Notes: generated from the letters alone by a model not told the origin. Shown: positions 11,101 to 24,000, counted from the first letter of the stretch. The stretch is DNA of 64,000 bases from Immersiella caudata (GCA_030512335.1 JAULSU010000001.1:1736001-1800000), one strand, 5' to 3'. Numbers and translations: made by a program.

Positions 11101-11898
11101 GATCTGGCATGGACTTCTGTCAAAACATCCTGTCATGGAAGCATGGCGGTACCTGAAGGTGTCGTCTGCTCACGCCCCCGACTTGGAGCGTTCCAGGAAT
11201 CGGGCGTGGGAGAGCGGGGGTCACACACCCAAACAGCTCCAGCCGCCAGGTACTTCCGTAGACAAGCATCGTGCGGCTAGCTTGTTCGGGGAGCCCTGTC
11301 CGCCAAGCACCAACCCAGAACTCTGATCCCAGCTCCCGATTGCCAGATATTTCGCGCGAATGGAGTGCGGGCAGGAGCACAGCGTGGGTCATTGATTGAC
11401 CAGCCAGCGGGATACGCACAGCAAACGTCAATTGTCAAAGAAGCGACAATGGGCTGCAGGGCCCGCTCACCCCATGGCGAGGCGGAGAGAGAGTGGTGGT
11501 CACCCAGCAGGCTGGCCGGCTCCTTGCTCCCCACTTTTGATACTCTCGTTCTCCTCCCGCCAGTGCTTGTAGACACTTATATACCCAACGCCTTGTCCCA
11601 CCCTCAACCCCCTTCAGCCTTCGTTTTCTGTCGGTCCACTGTCCCCCTCGTGTGTCATACTCAGACCCCGCGCCCGTCGACTTCGACAACCTTAAGTCCG
11701 GCTGCCCTTCGCCGGCCCCTCATCAGCTCGCCCTAGCAGATAACTACCGGTTCCATCCGTTCCTTCCCTTATCGACAGCCCAGCGCGTCATCCTGCGGCT
11801 CCCGTCCAGCTCGTCCGCTCTCCGTCCTTCGACACTGTCGCGTCCTCTCCGTAGCTCCTTCCTCGGCGTTCGGCCTCGAGCGCCCCCTATTGCCCGCC
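8146..11898. other. Long gene-free spacer and ammonium permease leader
   Basis: About 3.75 kb with no supported gene. The longest open frames lack an ATG start or are short and lack family motifs and splice structure. A run of ten or more G lies near 8182-8194. The last 300 bases are pyrimidine-rich, as in many fungal leaders. Confidence 0.5.
11577..11774 (+). promoter_or_regulatory. TATA-like box and two GATA-factor sites upstream of the ammonium permease
   Basis: A TATATA sequence lies at about 11578-11583, roughly 320 bases before the ATG. HGATAR-type sites occur at 11738-11743 (AGATAA) and, on the minus strand, at 11769-11774 (CGATAA). Ammonium permeases of filamentous fungi are classically under AreA/NIT2 GATA-factor nitrogen control, so these are candidate sites. 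Single GATA motifs are common by chance and may here lie inside the leader. Confidence 0.35.
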
Positions 11899-13642
11899 AT
11901 GTCGTACTCGTGGATCGGCGCACCCGCCGAGTTTAATGGCACCGACGAGGTGACCGGTGGTAACTCGGGTGAGACTTTTCTTCTTGTCGCAGCTCGCAAC
12001 CTCAGCTTCAGCTCCAACTCCAGCTTCAAGCTGCTTCCAACAACACCGTCGCAACCAATGCGCTAACAATGACGCGCTAGCCACCGAAAACTTGAACCAA
12101 TGGTACCAATCGGGTGACCAGGCCTACATCATCGTGTCGTCGGCCATGGTGTTGCTCATGGTGCCCGGTATCGCCTTCCTCTACTCCGGCCTCGCGCGCC
12201 GAAAGTCGGCCCTGTCGCTCATCTGGACCGTCATGATGTCCTTCAGCGTTGTCGTCTTCCAATGGTACTTCTGGGGCTACTCGCTCGCCCTGAGCAGCAC
12301 CGCGACCAACGGTTTCATCGGCAACCTCGACCACTTTGGACTGCGCAACGTGCTCGGCGCCCCGTCTCCTGGATCCCCGCTCATCCCTGAGCTCGTCTAC
12401 TCGTTCTACCAGGTGAGTCGCATGTCCCCTATGCACCCTGGACCCCGGCAGCTGACATGTGACCTAGATGCAATTCTGCGCCGTTACGTCTGCTCTCGTT
12501 ATCGGCTCCGTCGCGGAGCGTGGCCGGGTCATCCCTGCCATGGTGTTCGTCTTCTTCTGGGCCACCTTGGTCTACTGCCCCGTTGCATGCTGGGCGTGGA
12601 ACGTCAACGGGTGGGGTTTCAAGTATGGAGTCCTCGACTACGCTGGTGGCGGCCCCGTCGAGATTGGCTCCGGTGTGTCGGCTCTGGCCTACTCGTGGGT
12701 CCTTGGGCGACGCAACGAGAAGATGATGCTCAACTTCCGCCCCCACAACATCTCGCTCATCACCCTCGGTACCGTCTTCCTCTGGTTTGGCTGGCTCGGC
12801 TTCAACGGTGGCTCGGCTTTCGGTGCCAACCTCCGCGCTGTCATGGCCTGCTGGAACTCGTGCTTGACGGCCATGTTCGCCGCCATGACCTGGTGTCTTA
12901 TGGATTACCGCCTCGCTAAGAAGTGGTCTCTTGTCGGCTGGTGCTCTGGTACCATTTCTGGACTCGTCGCTGCCACTCCCGCTTCCGGTGTCATCACCCC
13001 CTGGGCTAGCATCGCTCTCGGCGTTGTTTCGGGCGTCGTATGCAACTACAGCACCAAGTTCAAGTTCTTCGTTGGTATCGATGACGCGCTCGACGTGTTC
13101 GCTGAGCACGGTGTCGGCGGTATCATCGGCCTCATCTTCAACGCCTTCTTCGCTGCCGACTACATCATCGGACTCGACGGCGTCAACACTGGCATCAGTG
13201 GCGGCTTCCTCAACGGCAACTACCGCCTTTTGTATGTCCAGGTCGCCTACATTGTGGCGTGCTGCGCCTACATGTTCGTCGTCTCGGTCATCATTGCCAA
13301 GGGGATTGACATGATCCCCGGTCTCCACTTGCGAGCGTCGGAAGAGGCCGAGCTGCTTGGCATGGATGACGACCAGCACGGCGAGTTCGCTTATGACTAC
13401 GTTGAGGTATGTGGACCTAGCTACGCACTTACTCATGGCTGTTATACTAATGACGCCTCTAGGTTCGCCGTGACTACCTTGCGTGGACTCCCGCGGAGAA
13501 GGAGCAGAAGCAGGACGGCATTCATGTTGAGCCCCAACACGGAATCACGGGCCACCAGGACATCGCAAAGAGCAGTCACGCTCCTTCGACACCTCCTGAG
13601 CCCGAGGCTGTGCACGAGAAGAGCACGGCTACGTCCGAGTAG
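11899..13642 (+). CDS. MEP/AMT-type ammonium permease
   Basis: Four exons: 11899-11968, 12081-12412, 12468-13406, 13463-13642, giving 506 residues. The N-terminus is short and extracellular (MSYSWIGAPAEF), followed by the usual run of about eleven membrane segments. Family marks are SGLARRKSALSLIW after the first helix, the signature DYAGGGPVEIGSG, the first pore histidine in PHNISLITLGTVFLWFGWLG, and the second in VFAEHGVGGIIG. The cytosolic tail begins with the conserved YDYVEVRRDYLAWTP, split by the last intron, and ends Ser/Glu-rich. The protein takes up ammonium across the plasma membrane. All three introns have good branch sites and restore frame exactly. A 335-codon antisense reading frame (12429-13436) is a shadow. 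Which MEP paralogue this is cannot be decided without a tree. Confidence 0.95.
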
Positions 13643-14881
13643 AGCTGGACTGTTTTTCGAAGCCGAGTATGCATGAAATGAGCATGAAGCAGCTCGAGAG
13701 GATGTCTTGCTTTGGACGGTGACCGGGCGTCACTTTGATCACTTGGGTTGATCTTCTTTTTTTCTTCTGTTCTTTACCTATATCCCGATATCCCGGCGGA
13801 ATGGCACCAGATCTAGCATATTGTTGTATAATACCCCTTGCTGCTAGCGTTCTGGAATTGTCATGCTTTAAAATCTATAGATCTTGAGGTTGTTTCACCT
13901 GGCGACAAGTGTGTTTGGTGACGGTGATGTGATCCCCAACTTGGGTTAGCTGTGAAGGGCCTAGACCATGGGTGACAAGAGATCTGGGCCATGGGTGTTT
14001 GGGCAGCCAAGAGCTCCCTTGCTGCAGCAAACCCTTCGCCCGATCTTAGGCTGTCACCCGGGGATGCCGAGTGAACCACACGACTGGGTGAGGCTGGATT
14101 CCTTATCTAGGACACCCAGAAGGATACCCCTGTCTGCACTATCTTGCAGCAGCCCAGTTTGTCAGTTTGAGACAATAACAGCCGATGCTGATTGCTCCGG
14201 TGACAAGAGCACGAATCAGCTCTCGAAGGCTTGAGGGATTTCCACAATGAATTCCGCTATCATGCGTTCGCCGCGCTCGGTCTCAGTACGTGCGTGACGG
14301 CGATGGGGACCGGAGCGGACTGGCGGCGCTGGCGACTGCGGGTTGTGGGGGATTTGATGATCGTCAGCCTCGGTTCTTGGCGTTGATAAGGACGCAGGCA
14401 AACGGTGAGACGAATAGAAACCGAGTGGGATGGTCGAGGGTTGGAGTGAGTGATGAGTGGTGGGTGAGGGAGTGGCGTTGTGACTACAGGTGAAGAGGTT
14501 GGTGGTGGATAAATAGGTGGGCATGGTGCAGTCGGAGGATCAGCTCAACTCAAGTTAAACAGTCGCTTGTCGGGTTTGCCTTCTGCTCTTGATGACGACA
14601 GTTGAAAAGTTAGATGGCATGTTTTCGTCCGCTCACCTGTTCATCTGGACATAAGAGGGTGGAATTGAGTGCGAGTTGCGTCGAGTCGTACTCTCCGCAC
14701 TGTTTACACATACAACGCTATTCCCAATGTGGCCTCAACTGCCGGTCACTGCGTCCCGACTGGTCGCGGTGGCTGCTCCAATTCAAATGCGAGTACAGAG
14801 TCTTGACGGTCACTGGCAGTGGGGTTTGGAAAAATATTGACGGAAAATAAAATATTAAGAGGAAACTTGCCAGCATAAAAA

Positions 14882-14899
14882 GGGGGGGGGGGGGGGGGG
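14882..14899 (+). repeat. Poly-G run (18 G)
   Basis: An uninterrupted run of 18 G preceded by A5. It is likely length-variable and error-prone in sequencing, and could form a G-quadruplex-like structure. No gene is disrupted by it. Confidence 0.9.
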
Positions 14900-15321
14900 T
14901 TCAGCAACCTCCTGATTCTTCTAGGTACCTCTCGCTCCTCCCTTTCTTCAAAGAACAAAGGGCAAGGGAGTGAATTTTACCCAATGAAAATGCTTGAATA
15001 ATCCCGTTTTGGCAACCTGAACTCTCACAGCGCTCTGGTAGTTTGCGGGTTTGCCAGACAATCCGACGCTACCGTGTTGTTACGCTGCAAGGGGGGTGAA
15101 TGCCGTTATCAAATGTGAATGATTCAATCACGTCCAGAGGCTGTCACCTGAATAGTTGCTGGTGACACGTGGGCGTCTGCATTGGTACGCGACGACGCGA
15201 CTGGTCAGCGGTCCATCGTCAGCCCCTCAGCCACAGATTTGGCGGCGGGATCCAAGTCACTTCACGCTTCATTCACTCCCTTCATGGCGCCTTACCAGAA
15301 ATACAGGACGGCTATCCAAAT

Positions 15322-15342
15322 TAATAATAATAATAATAATAA
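15322..15342 (+). repeat. TAA microsatellite (7 units)
   Basis: Seven TAA units followed by an A run, about 70 bases upstream of the alpha/beta hydrolase start codon, so probably in its promoter or leader. Confidence 0.9.
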
Positions 15343-15410
15343 AAAAGGTCGCCAAATCTCCATTTTCGCCAACGTTGTGGTAAATTTTCCAATTCTTCGA
15401 GGACGGCAAG

Positions 15411-16667
15411 ATGAGCTTCTCGGACGTCTTGGGGCGGTTATGGTGGGGCGAGGCGGGCAGCGGGAACACTACCGTTATTGTGGTTACCACGGCCATCGCA
15501 ACAACCGCCGCCCTGTCTCTCCTCAAGCGCTATCTCTGGCGAACACATCCACCGATTATCCCCAGTCCGCTACACACGCTCCTTCCTCGCCTCTCACAGA
15601 CCGAGCTTGACAAACTCGAGTACAAACCTGACGCGTTTCCTGGAGCCCGCGATGTCGTCACTCCTGTAACCTCCCCCTCCCCCCTATTTTGACTCATTTC
15701 CTCTCCGCTGACAAAAACCTCCCAGTATGGCTCCATCAGGGTCTACGAATGGGGTCCCGAAGCCGGCGAGAAGGTGCTCCTCATCCACGGCATTTCCACC
15801 ACGGTCCAAACCCTGACCAAAATCGCCCACGAACTCGTCAACGTCCACCACTGCCGCGTTATGCTCTTCGACCTCTTCGGCCGTGGGTTTTCTGACGGTG
15901 TAGGTGACCTTCCTCACGACGCCCGCCTCTACACCACCCAGTGCCTCCTCGCCTTGGCCTCCTCCCCCCTCTCCTGGACCGGCACCTCCGCATTCCGTCT
16001 CATCGGATATTCCCTCGGCGGTGGCATCGCTGTTCACTTCGCCGGCGCCTTCCCCCACCTCGTATCCTCCCTCGTCCTCCTCGCTCCGGCAGGCCTCATC
16101 CGCCCCGAGACCTTCGGCCTGGCCACTCGCTTCGTTTTCACCGCCGGTCTCGTCCCCGAGCGTCTCCTTGCAGCAATCACCAAGCGCCGCCTCCAGCAGC
16201 CCATCGCAGCTAGCAGCAGTCGCAAGCCTAACACGCCCCCTCTCCCCGTCGTAGACGACGTCGTATCCGCCTCGCTTGCCGAAGTTCCCACCTCAGACGC
16301 GGCGCAAAGCAAATCCAATGAGCCCCGACTGGAGCAGATCGTCCTGAAGTACGTCCACTGGATGCTTCACCACCATCCGGGTTTCATCCCCGCGTTCATG
16401 TCCAGCATCACGCATGCGCCGTTGATAGGGCAGCATGAGGCGTGGAAGAAGTTGGCAGACAGGCCGGAGGGGAGCACGGTGGTGATTTTGGCGAGGGGCG
16501 ATGAGATTATTGATCCCGAGGATTACGAGCGGGACGCGCTGCCGTTGCTGGGAGGGAGGGAGAAGGTTGAGTGGGCCTTGGTGGAGGGAGGGCATGATTT
16601 TCCGATGACCCATGATAGGGAGGTTATGAGGGAGTTGAGGAGGGCCTGGGGGTGGGATGAGGAGTGA
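15411..16667 (+). CDS. Alpha/beta hydrolase with N-terminal membrane segment
   Basis: Two exons: 15411-15665 and 15726-16667, giving 398 residues. A hydrophobic helix at about 21-36 anchors the protein. The hydrolase fold begins with YGSIRVYEWGPE, then LLIHGIS (oxyanion-hole region), FDLFGRGFSDG, and the nucleophile elbow GYSLGG with Ser181. A late Asp in DEIIDPED and His375 in EGGHDFP complete a plausible Ser-Asp-His triad. A lid insertion of low complexity lies around 245-275. It resembles membrane-bound serine hydrolases or lipases in general; the substrate is unknown. The 60-bp intron has a weak GTAACC donor but a GCTGACA branch site, and it joins VVTP to YGSIRVYE in frame. Confidence 0.85.
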
Positions 16668-17545
16668 TGGCTGAGAAGAAAACGGAATGACGTTGGGTGT
16701 GGCGGGTCTTTAGAGCAGGCGACGACGTTTGGATCTCATCTGGGCACGGATGGCTGGATTGTTTACTCGCCAGAGGCATGAAGGGACAGGTGGTTTGGTA
16801 TTTGTGCTGGAGCGAGGAGACAAAGCCTGTTGTAGATTGATGCTCACGCGTACCTCGTTAGTTGTTGATACCAGGATATTGCATACCCTGCAACGCTTCC
16901 CACCGATTGACTTGAGCCTGATGGCACAATGTTAGACAAACCGAACTCGGATATGAATGCCCAGGCATCTGGCATTCAATGTTCCCAAGGCTCTCGATCT
17001 TTCATGATGTCTTTCACGATTGCGATACCGAGAACTTTGTCTCCAGGTTGTTTGTTTATATCGGTTCATTTGTCTCCTGCGTGATAAGTCGCTGCCTTAT
17101 CCTTGGGAAAGGGGGGCAACCTGAGTAAACAATCAAGACCAAGCTTTGGGATTGATTGGCTGCCTCACGATTGACAATCACCAGGCATCTTGTTACATCG
17201 GCTCGAAAGAACTCATGGAGTGTGATCACGGACTCCCCCCATTTGCATTTGACAAAAAGCTATTTCTGAGGGAGGGTTTATGTTTCATGTCGCCAACAAG
17301 TAAATCGGTCTGGAGATTGGTCACCCGCGCCTCCAAGATGGCGAGGTCAGGTTGCCAAATTGCGCCATCCAAAAACCCCGCCGTCGCCATCCGCCAGAGT
17401 CCCACCCACGTTCAGACGCGCCCCCAAGGGGCGCCCAACCGGTACCTACACTATCTCCGAATGTGAGATCCCATGCATATTCAAGGTTACGTACACTGGA
17501 TTTCGTGCTCAACACGAGGTCAGGAACACCCTCACAAGGGGCTGA

Positions 17546-17577
17546 GCGAGGCAGCGAGGCAGCGAGGCAGCGAGGCA
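17546..17577 (+). repeat. 8-bp tandem repeat, four copies
   Basis: Four perfect tandem copies of GCGAGGCA in non-coding sequence. Confidence 0.85.
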
Positions 17578-17892
17578 TGAATTTTCGATACTCTTTCTCC
17601 TCATCCCACGCTTGCCGGCAGGAACGGGTGGCAGGCAAGAAGAAAGAAAGTAGGCATCATCTGGTCGGTCTGACCAACTTCTGAGACACCGTCAGCATCA
17701 ACCTTAACGCTCTCGAGTCGCACCTTCCACCTCGATGGCGTTTATTCATGACCCACAAAGTCCGCGGGTCTTGCACGTCACTTCTTGCTCTCCCGGATCC
17801 ACTACCGCCTCGATGCTTCCTCGACAATTCCCTTTTCTCGGGTCCGAGTCGCAGTAGTTGGGGCGGACGATGGGAACACGACGCGGGGTGCC

Positions 17893-17916
17893 TTGTTGTT
17901 GTTGTTGTTGTTGTTG
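17893..17916 (+). repeat. TTG microsatellite (8 units)
   Basis: Eight perfect TTG units about 430 bases upstream of the sulfate permease start. Confidence 0.9.
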
Positions 17917-18345
17917 TCTTGTCATAACCTTCTACTTGCCTCCAGGTCCTCCGACACCATCTCGTGTATCGACCCATCCGATCACCTTCAACCCATATCA
18001 CCGCCCTAAAACCGCATCATAGTTACCTAGTGCTCTTGCCATCCTACAGCTTCGAGTCCCAAGCATACGGTTTCTTCCTGTACCCCTGGCCAATCTACGC
18101 GCAGGGTTCGTGCTGTCGCTTGTCAACGTCTCGGTACTCCTTCGAGTCGCATTTGGCTGAGCTTCTCCACCGCGAGGACTCTCTCCCAAGATCCCTAACG
18201 TTGTCATCTTTACCCTATACTCCATCGCATTATCTTCAGCTACTTGACCGCCATATCGAGTTCCAGCCGGCTATAGCTATAGCTTGATGTTTACTTGTCC
18301 TGAACCCATCGATAACTTTCACTCTGAGCGGCGACTGGCTGCACC

Positions 18346-21046
18346 ATGGCTAAGGAGAATACACCCCTCATCGCGAGGGTCCTTGGCATCAAGTTGCAGG
18401 ATGACGAGCCCTATCAAGATGAGGTTACTCGTGGGGAGTCCATACTTTCAGACCACGGTGACACTTTCATCGAGGAGCCTCCTCAGGTCCTTGATACCCT
18501 GGCCAAACTACGGCCATCCAAGCAACAGGCCGTCGAATACCTCCTCTCCTTGTTCCCCTTCCTCTCTTGGATCGGACACTATAACCTGCAATGGCTCATA
18601 GGAGATCTAGTAGCTGGTGAGCTGTCTACGCGCCCGGGGCCCCGAGGGTGATGCTTACCACATGTCACATCGCAGGTATCACGATCGGCGCCGTGGTGGT
18701 TCCTCAGGGGATGGCCTATGCCAAGCTGGCCAATCTTGAGGTCCAGTTCGGCCTGTACTCCTCCTTCATGGGAGTCTTGGTGTACTGGTTCTTCGCCACG
18801 TCGAAGGACATCACCATCGGTGTGAGTGGACGGCGGCCTCGCGTGGATGGGCGCTTCTTGCTGACCACGCACAGCCCGTCGCGGTCATGTCACAGCTTAC
18901 CGGCGGCGTCGTCGCCGACATGAAAACAGCGCTGCCCGAGGTCCCCGGCCATGTCATCGCGTCGGCCCTTGCCCTTCTTGCAGGAACCATCGTGCTGTTT
19001 GTGGGGATTATCCGATGTGGATGGATAGTGGACATCATCCCACTCACGGCTTTGTCAGCTTTCATGACTGGCTCGGCCCTCACGATCGTTGCTGGTCAGA
19101 TTCCGGCCATGCTGGGCATCACTGGCTTCTCGACCAGGGACCCCCCATACCTTCTGTTCATCCACACGATACAGGGCCTGGGCCGGACAACACTGGATGC
19201 CGCCATGGGGCTGTCGGCCCTCACTGTGCTGTATCTCATCAGGGCTAGCTGCTCATTGGCCGCCCAGCGCTGGCCAAGCCGTCAACGGATCTTCTTCTTC
19301 CTCTCCACGCTGAGGGTCGTCTTCGTCATCCTGCTGTATACACTCATCAGCTTCCTAGTGAACAGGGGTCTGCCAGAGGACAAGGTTCGGTTCAACATTG
19401 TGCTTGATGTACCGACAGGCTTTCGGAATGCGGGCACACCGGTTCTCAACCAGCGCATTGCGAGCAACCTTGTTGGCTACCTCCCGGCCACGGTCATTGT
19501 TCTCCTGATCGAACATATCGCTATTTCCAAATCGTTCGGTCGTGTCAACAACTACACCGTCAACCCGTCACAGGAGATGGTCGCCATCGGCGTGACCAAT
19601 ATGCTGGGTCCCTTCCTTGGCGGCTACGCCGCGACTGGGTCCTTCAGCCGGACCGCGATTAAGTCCAAGGCTGGCGTTCGGACACCGTTCGCGGGCGTCA
19701 TCACGGCCGTTATCGTGCTCCTAGCCATCTACGCCTTGCCCGCCGTCTTTTACTACATCCCGAACGCATCGCTGGCTGCCGTCATCATCCATGCCGTGGG
19801 CGATCTCATCACACCCCCCAACACCATCTACCGGTTTTGGCTCGTCTCGCCCCTCGAGGTGATTATCTTCTTCGTCGGCGTGTTTGTTACCGTCTTCACA
19901 ACGATCGAGAACGGAATCTACTCCACAATCGTCCTGTCCGCTGCTGTACTCTCGTACCGATTTTTGAGGGCCAAGGGCCGTTTTCTCGGGCGGGTGAAGG
20001 GTTACTCGGTTCTGGGCCAGCATGTCATCGGCGACGACAGTCGGCACGCCCCTGTAACGTACGGCACATTCACGGGCTCGGCTGAAGCGCCGTCACGCAA
20101 CATTTTCCTGCCGCTCACCCACGCAGACGGCTCGAACCCGTTGGTCGAGCTGGACAGCCCGTATCCAGGAATCTTCATTTACCGATTCTCGGAAGGGCTG
20201 AACTACCCCAACGCGAGCAACACACTAGAGCACATGACTCAGTACATATTCTCCCAGACTCGACGAACCAACCTGACTACGTTTGGCCGGCCTGGGGATC
20301 GCCCCTGGAACGATCCTGGTCCGTCCCGACGCAAGCTTAAGGCAGCTGCTCGAGCGGGTATTGAGGCGGCCGCTGTGGGTGTCGACCCAACTCTGCCGAC
20401 GCTCAAGGCCATCATCCTCGACTTCAGCTCGGTCAATCACGTTGACATAACGTCTGTCCAGCAGCTCATCGATGTCCGCAACCAATTCGACCGTTATGCG
20501 GCTCCCGACACCGTCGACTGGCACATTGCCTGCATCAACAATCGATGGACCAAACGGGCTTTGGTCTCTGCTGGCTTTGGATATCCGACTCCTGACTCTG
20601 GTGGCCTGCAACGTCGTTGGCGGAGCATCTTCAGCATCGCTGAGATCGGAGGCTCACATAGCGCTGCCGCTGCGGCGGAGCAAGAAGTCAACGAGAAGGA
20701 GCTTGGCCACATGCTCTCTGTTCCGGCTCATCAACACCACCATCACCACCATCAGCGTCACGGAGACCCCGAGGCCAGGTCAGGGCACCTGGGCAGCGGG
20801 AGCGAGGATAACTCGACAGCCGATGCAACCCTGCAGTCCTGCACTACACATGACAGGAAGATGTTTCCGCGACGTGGAGGTCGAGCAGTTGCTGTGCATG
20901 GCCTCAACAGGCCGCTCTTCCATGTCGATCTGACCAGCGCCCTGCAAAGCGCGATCGCCAACGTGGAGGCGAGGACTGAGATGGCAGACACCGAGGCTGA
21001 GACAGTGATAGGAATGAGCGGTAACGCCTCCAAGACGACACTCTGA
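18346..21046 (+). CDS. SulP-family sulfate permease with STAS domain
   Basis: Three exons: 18346-18616, 18676-18821, 18875-21046, giving 862 residues. The cytosolic N-terminus is followed by a multi-helix transporter core. The SulP signature region (VVVPQGMAYAKLANLEVQFG, then SKDITIGPVAVMSQLTGG) is built across the second intron junction. Further core blocks include SFSRTAIKSKAG and PNASLAAVIIHAVGDL. A STAS domain occupies about 645-715 (LKAIILDFSSVNHVDITSVQ). After it come a disordered tail with a histidine tract at about 757-768 and a conserved-looking end. It imports sulfate at the plasma membrane. In fungi such genes are normally induced on sulfur limitation by the CYS3/MetR bZIP factor; I did not identify a definite site. 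Family assignment is secure; the paralogue (CYS-13 or CYS-14 type) is not. Confidence 0.95.
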
Positions 21047-24000
21047 ATGATGCTATGAACGGCCCAGGAGGGAGGCGTGACGCGAGACAACGGGACTTGG
21101 CTTTATGTTGACGCTGTGGTCCTGGCTGAGCACGCAATGTTAGTGTTTGCATTGGGAAAGGGGCAAGCATTGTTTGGGGCGTTTTTGATTGGGTGCAGTG
21201 GGCACAAGGCGGACTTCGCCGAGGTGCTACGGGCCGTATGGGAATAGTGGCATCGGTGATTGGAAATACCCCATAGACGCATAGTTTATAACTCGTCAGT
21301 CAGTTATGTAGATAGTGGATCTAGAGAAGCGACATTTCTTCCATCTTGGCAAGTGGGCATGATTTGAGTGATGTGAAACACTGACAGACAAGCATGAAGA
21401 GCTGAAGGGCCGGGTGGATTTGCTTCGATGAAGCTTCGGTAATTCCAGTGACACTACCTGTGTAATATCAAATATCGTGCCCGCATCTTCACCCGGTGCC
21501 CCTCTCGACACGACAAGGCGGGAGATGCGAGACCGAGCCTTCGATGCAGTGCCCACAGTCAGTAGCCGCTGTGAGACCGGATCCGTACAGGAGTAAAATG
21601 AGCTGGACGTGGCACTTTGCTGCGAGAACCTGTGGTGTCAGAAGACATTGCGGCAGGTACCCGTGCTGACTGCTGCTTGAACCCTGAAGAACCGTGTGAT
21701 TCTTTCTTTGGGTGTGCCAGTGCGGCGACGGACCAGTGTTCAGGAAATGATACTGGTTACGGAGCACCTTAGTCAGTGCCCACCCCCGGAGTCCGGTACG
21801 GCCCCGGTATTGGCTGTCCACGGGGTTTAGATACACCAGCACGGAGGTAATTCATAGCGAGAAGTTTGCGACGAGACGTGATGTGACCGCGACAGCTACG
21901 AGGGCACGGTGATGTGCCATCCCATGCACGCTGCATTGCTAGGACATTGCTTGATGGGACTTGGTATTGATTGCGTTGCGGGCTAGGGACGTAGCGAGGT
22001 TGGCAGGTGTAGGGTAGTACTTTACGCGAACTGGATTGGGGAAACGCGTCGCGAGGTTCTTTTTTGGTGGCGGGGAGTTGCTGCGGTGCGGGCGCTTGCC
22101 GGGTGGACTGGCACTGACTGGGATCTTTTTTCTCTCTGCTTTGATTAGGGGCTTGGCTCTGGCAGTTTTTTTTTTCTTCTTGAGCGGGTCGGTCAACAAG
22201 GGTTCAAGAGCCTCGGGAAGATCGATGCCGAGCCAGGGAGCTTGAGTTTTGTGCTACGCTTTTACCGCATGGACTGCATACGGCTAAGGGTTGGTTATTC
22301 CCTCTTGATTTTCCCCACGGAATGATTGGGGGTTTGCGACGGCCGTTGAAAGTGGTCGCAGTGGTCAGATGGCCGAGGCCGTCGGCTCGTTAGTTTACGC
22401 ACGCCATAATCCGGACGTACGGGGCGGACCGGGGCAACAGCCAAAAGTGAGGGCCGAATTGAACCGTGCGGCGGGGAGCATCTCCCAAAGAGCTCTCTGG
22501 CTTGGAAGGCGGCACTGCTGCTGACGCAGAGTCTTTCGTAAAGGAAGAGCTCTGTCTGGTGGACGAGACGGAACTGGATCTTCGCAGTTCCCTGCTTCTG
22601 CGGGCAGTGCCCACATTGAGGGAGTTATCGTCCAGAGATTGCTGTGTCTGAAAGGAGAGAGGGAGGTTCATGTGTTTCGAAACAAGTTTGTTCCACCCGG
22701 ACCCGCATCCGATTGCTGCAGCCGGAGAGCCTGGGGGCATCCTGCCTGACACCTAAAGACTGCAGGAGGGGGCAATTGGAAGTGGATTTTGAGTCTGCGC
22801 CCAATCCCACTCGTTCGCTGTGCGGCTGCTATTGTGTTGGCTCGAGCGCCGACCGTTGGATCTTGACTTTGGATCCTGGGCTGGGCAGCCACAGCAGTGT
22901 GCAGCTTCTGAGGGACGCGAAGAAAACCCAGCCTCGGCGACGAGAACGACGGCACGACGGCGACGTTGAAGTCGCTCGGACACGGTGCGTGACGCACTGA
23001 TTAAAAATCCACCTCTTGTGTTTCTCTCTCTGCCACGATCCTCGACATCTGCCCCTCCCAGGCTCCAGCTTCCGCGCTCCAAAGCGAGATGATGTGAGGC
23101 CATTGAATCCCGTGGAGAATGGAAAAAGCTTTGATTTGCCAGGGGCTGGCTGCGAGTGCTCGACGCCATCCCATGTTGGAGTAAAATTGGCCTGAAAAAC
23201 GCGTCTAACCTGAAAGGGCAAGGAAGGGCTGGTTGCAGTCGACATGCAGTTGCGCTCGCCGCGCTAGCGTTTCTTTTGACTGCAGGCCTGCAAGAGGCCT
23301 CTTGCGCGATGGAGGGTCAGATCAGACTCCCGTCAGGTTGTGGCTGAATCACTTTTCCTCCAACTTCTGAGAAATGAACAAATGGCACATGCGAGCCAAT
23401 GGTCAAGGCCAAGCGATTACTGCTGACCGTCAGCCCTCCACTGACACACTCGCTCGCTCTGGGCCTGTGTCGAGAAGCTGTGACGGTTGATCTTGGGGTG
23501 ATGGGCAATCGCCCAATCAGATCGACGTGTCCGGCTAATTTAACAAGCTCGGACTAGGGGAATTATGTCTTCTCGAAAAGGTTAGCTCTTCACCCAAGAT
23601 AACCTGTCAACCCTGTTGACCAACGACTGGGGGTCGTTTCCTTTTTTCTTTTCCTTTTGTTGTCGCTGTCTTGTGCTGCTCTGCGTTCAGCCTCTCTCGA
23701 GCCGATATCAGGCCGCCTTCCTGCGAGGCTGAGGCTCGAGGAGACCATCCCACTGGGCATTCTCCTAGATCTTCCACGAGCAAGATCGAGAGCCGTGCTG
23801 AGGGGCGGCCATCGCCATCGACGATGCAGAGAGCCCCGCCATTGCATGCATAACGCTATACCCCAAAGACGGGACTTGGACTACGTAGCCTCTGCCAATG
23901 AGTTTCGATAAGAGCCCACTCTGATCCTCACATCGTGGGAGGAACGGGAACGACGGCACAGTTGATTTCGATGCCGCAGTCGTCTTCGTGGTTTGATGCC

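Larger units (their letters stand above)
13643..15410. other. Intergenic, ammonium permease 3' flank and hydrolase promoter
   Basis: No gene is supported across 1.77 kb. It contains two simple repeats listed separately (an 18-base G run and a TAA array). Short open frames here lack motifs. Confidence 0.5.
16668..18345. other. Intergenic, hydrolase 3' flank and sulfate permease promoter/leader
   Basis: No gene is supported in 1.68 kb. It holds an 8-bp tandem repeat and a TTG microsatellite. From about 17700 to 18345 the sequence is pyrimidine-rich and likely promoter plus 5' leader of the sulfate permease. Confidence 0.5.

Noticed and set aside
12429..13436. 335-codon minus-strand frame inside the ammonium permease gene
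   Set aside because: A codon-bias shadow (Asp/Glu/Val/Gly-rich) of the conserved transporter exon; the sense protein is unmistakable.
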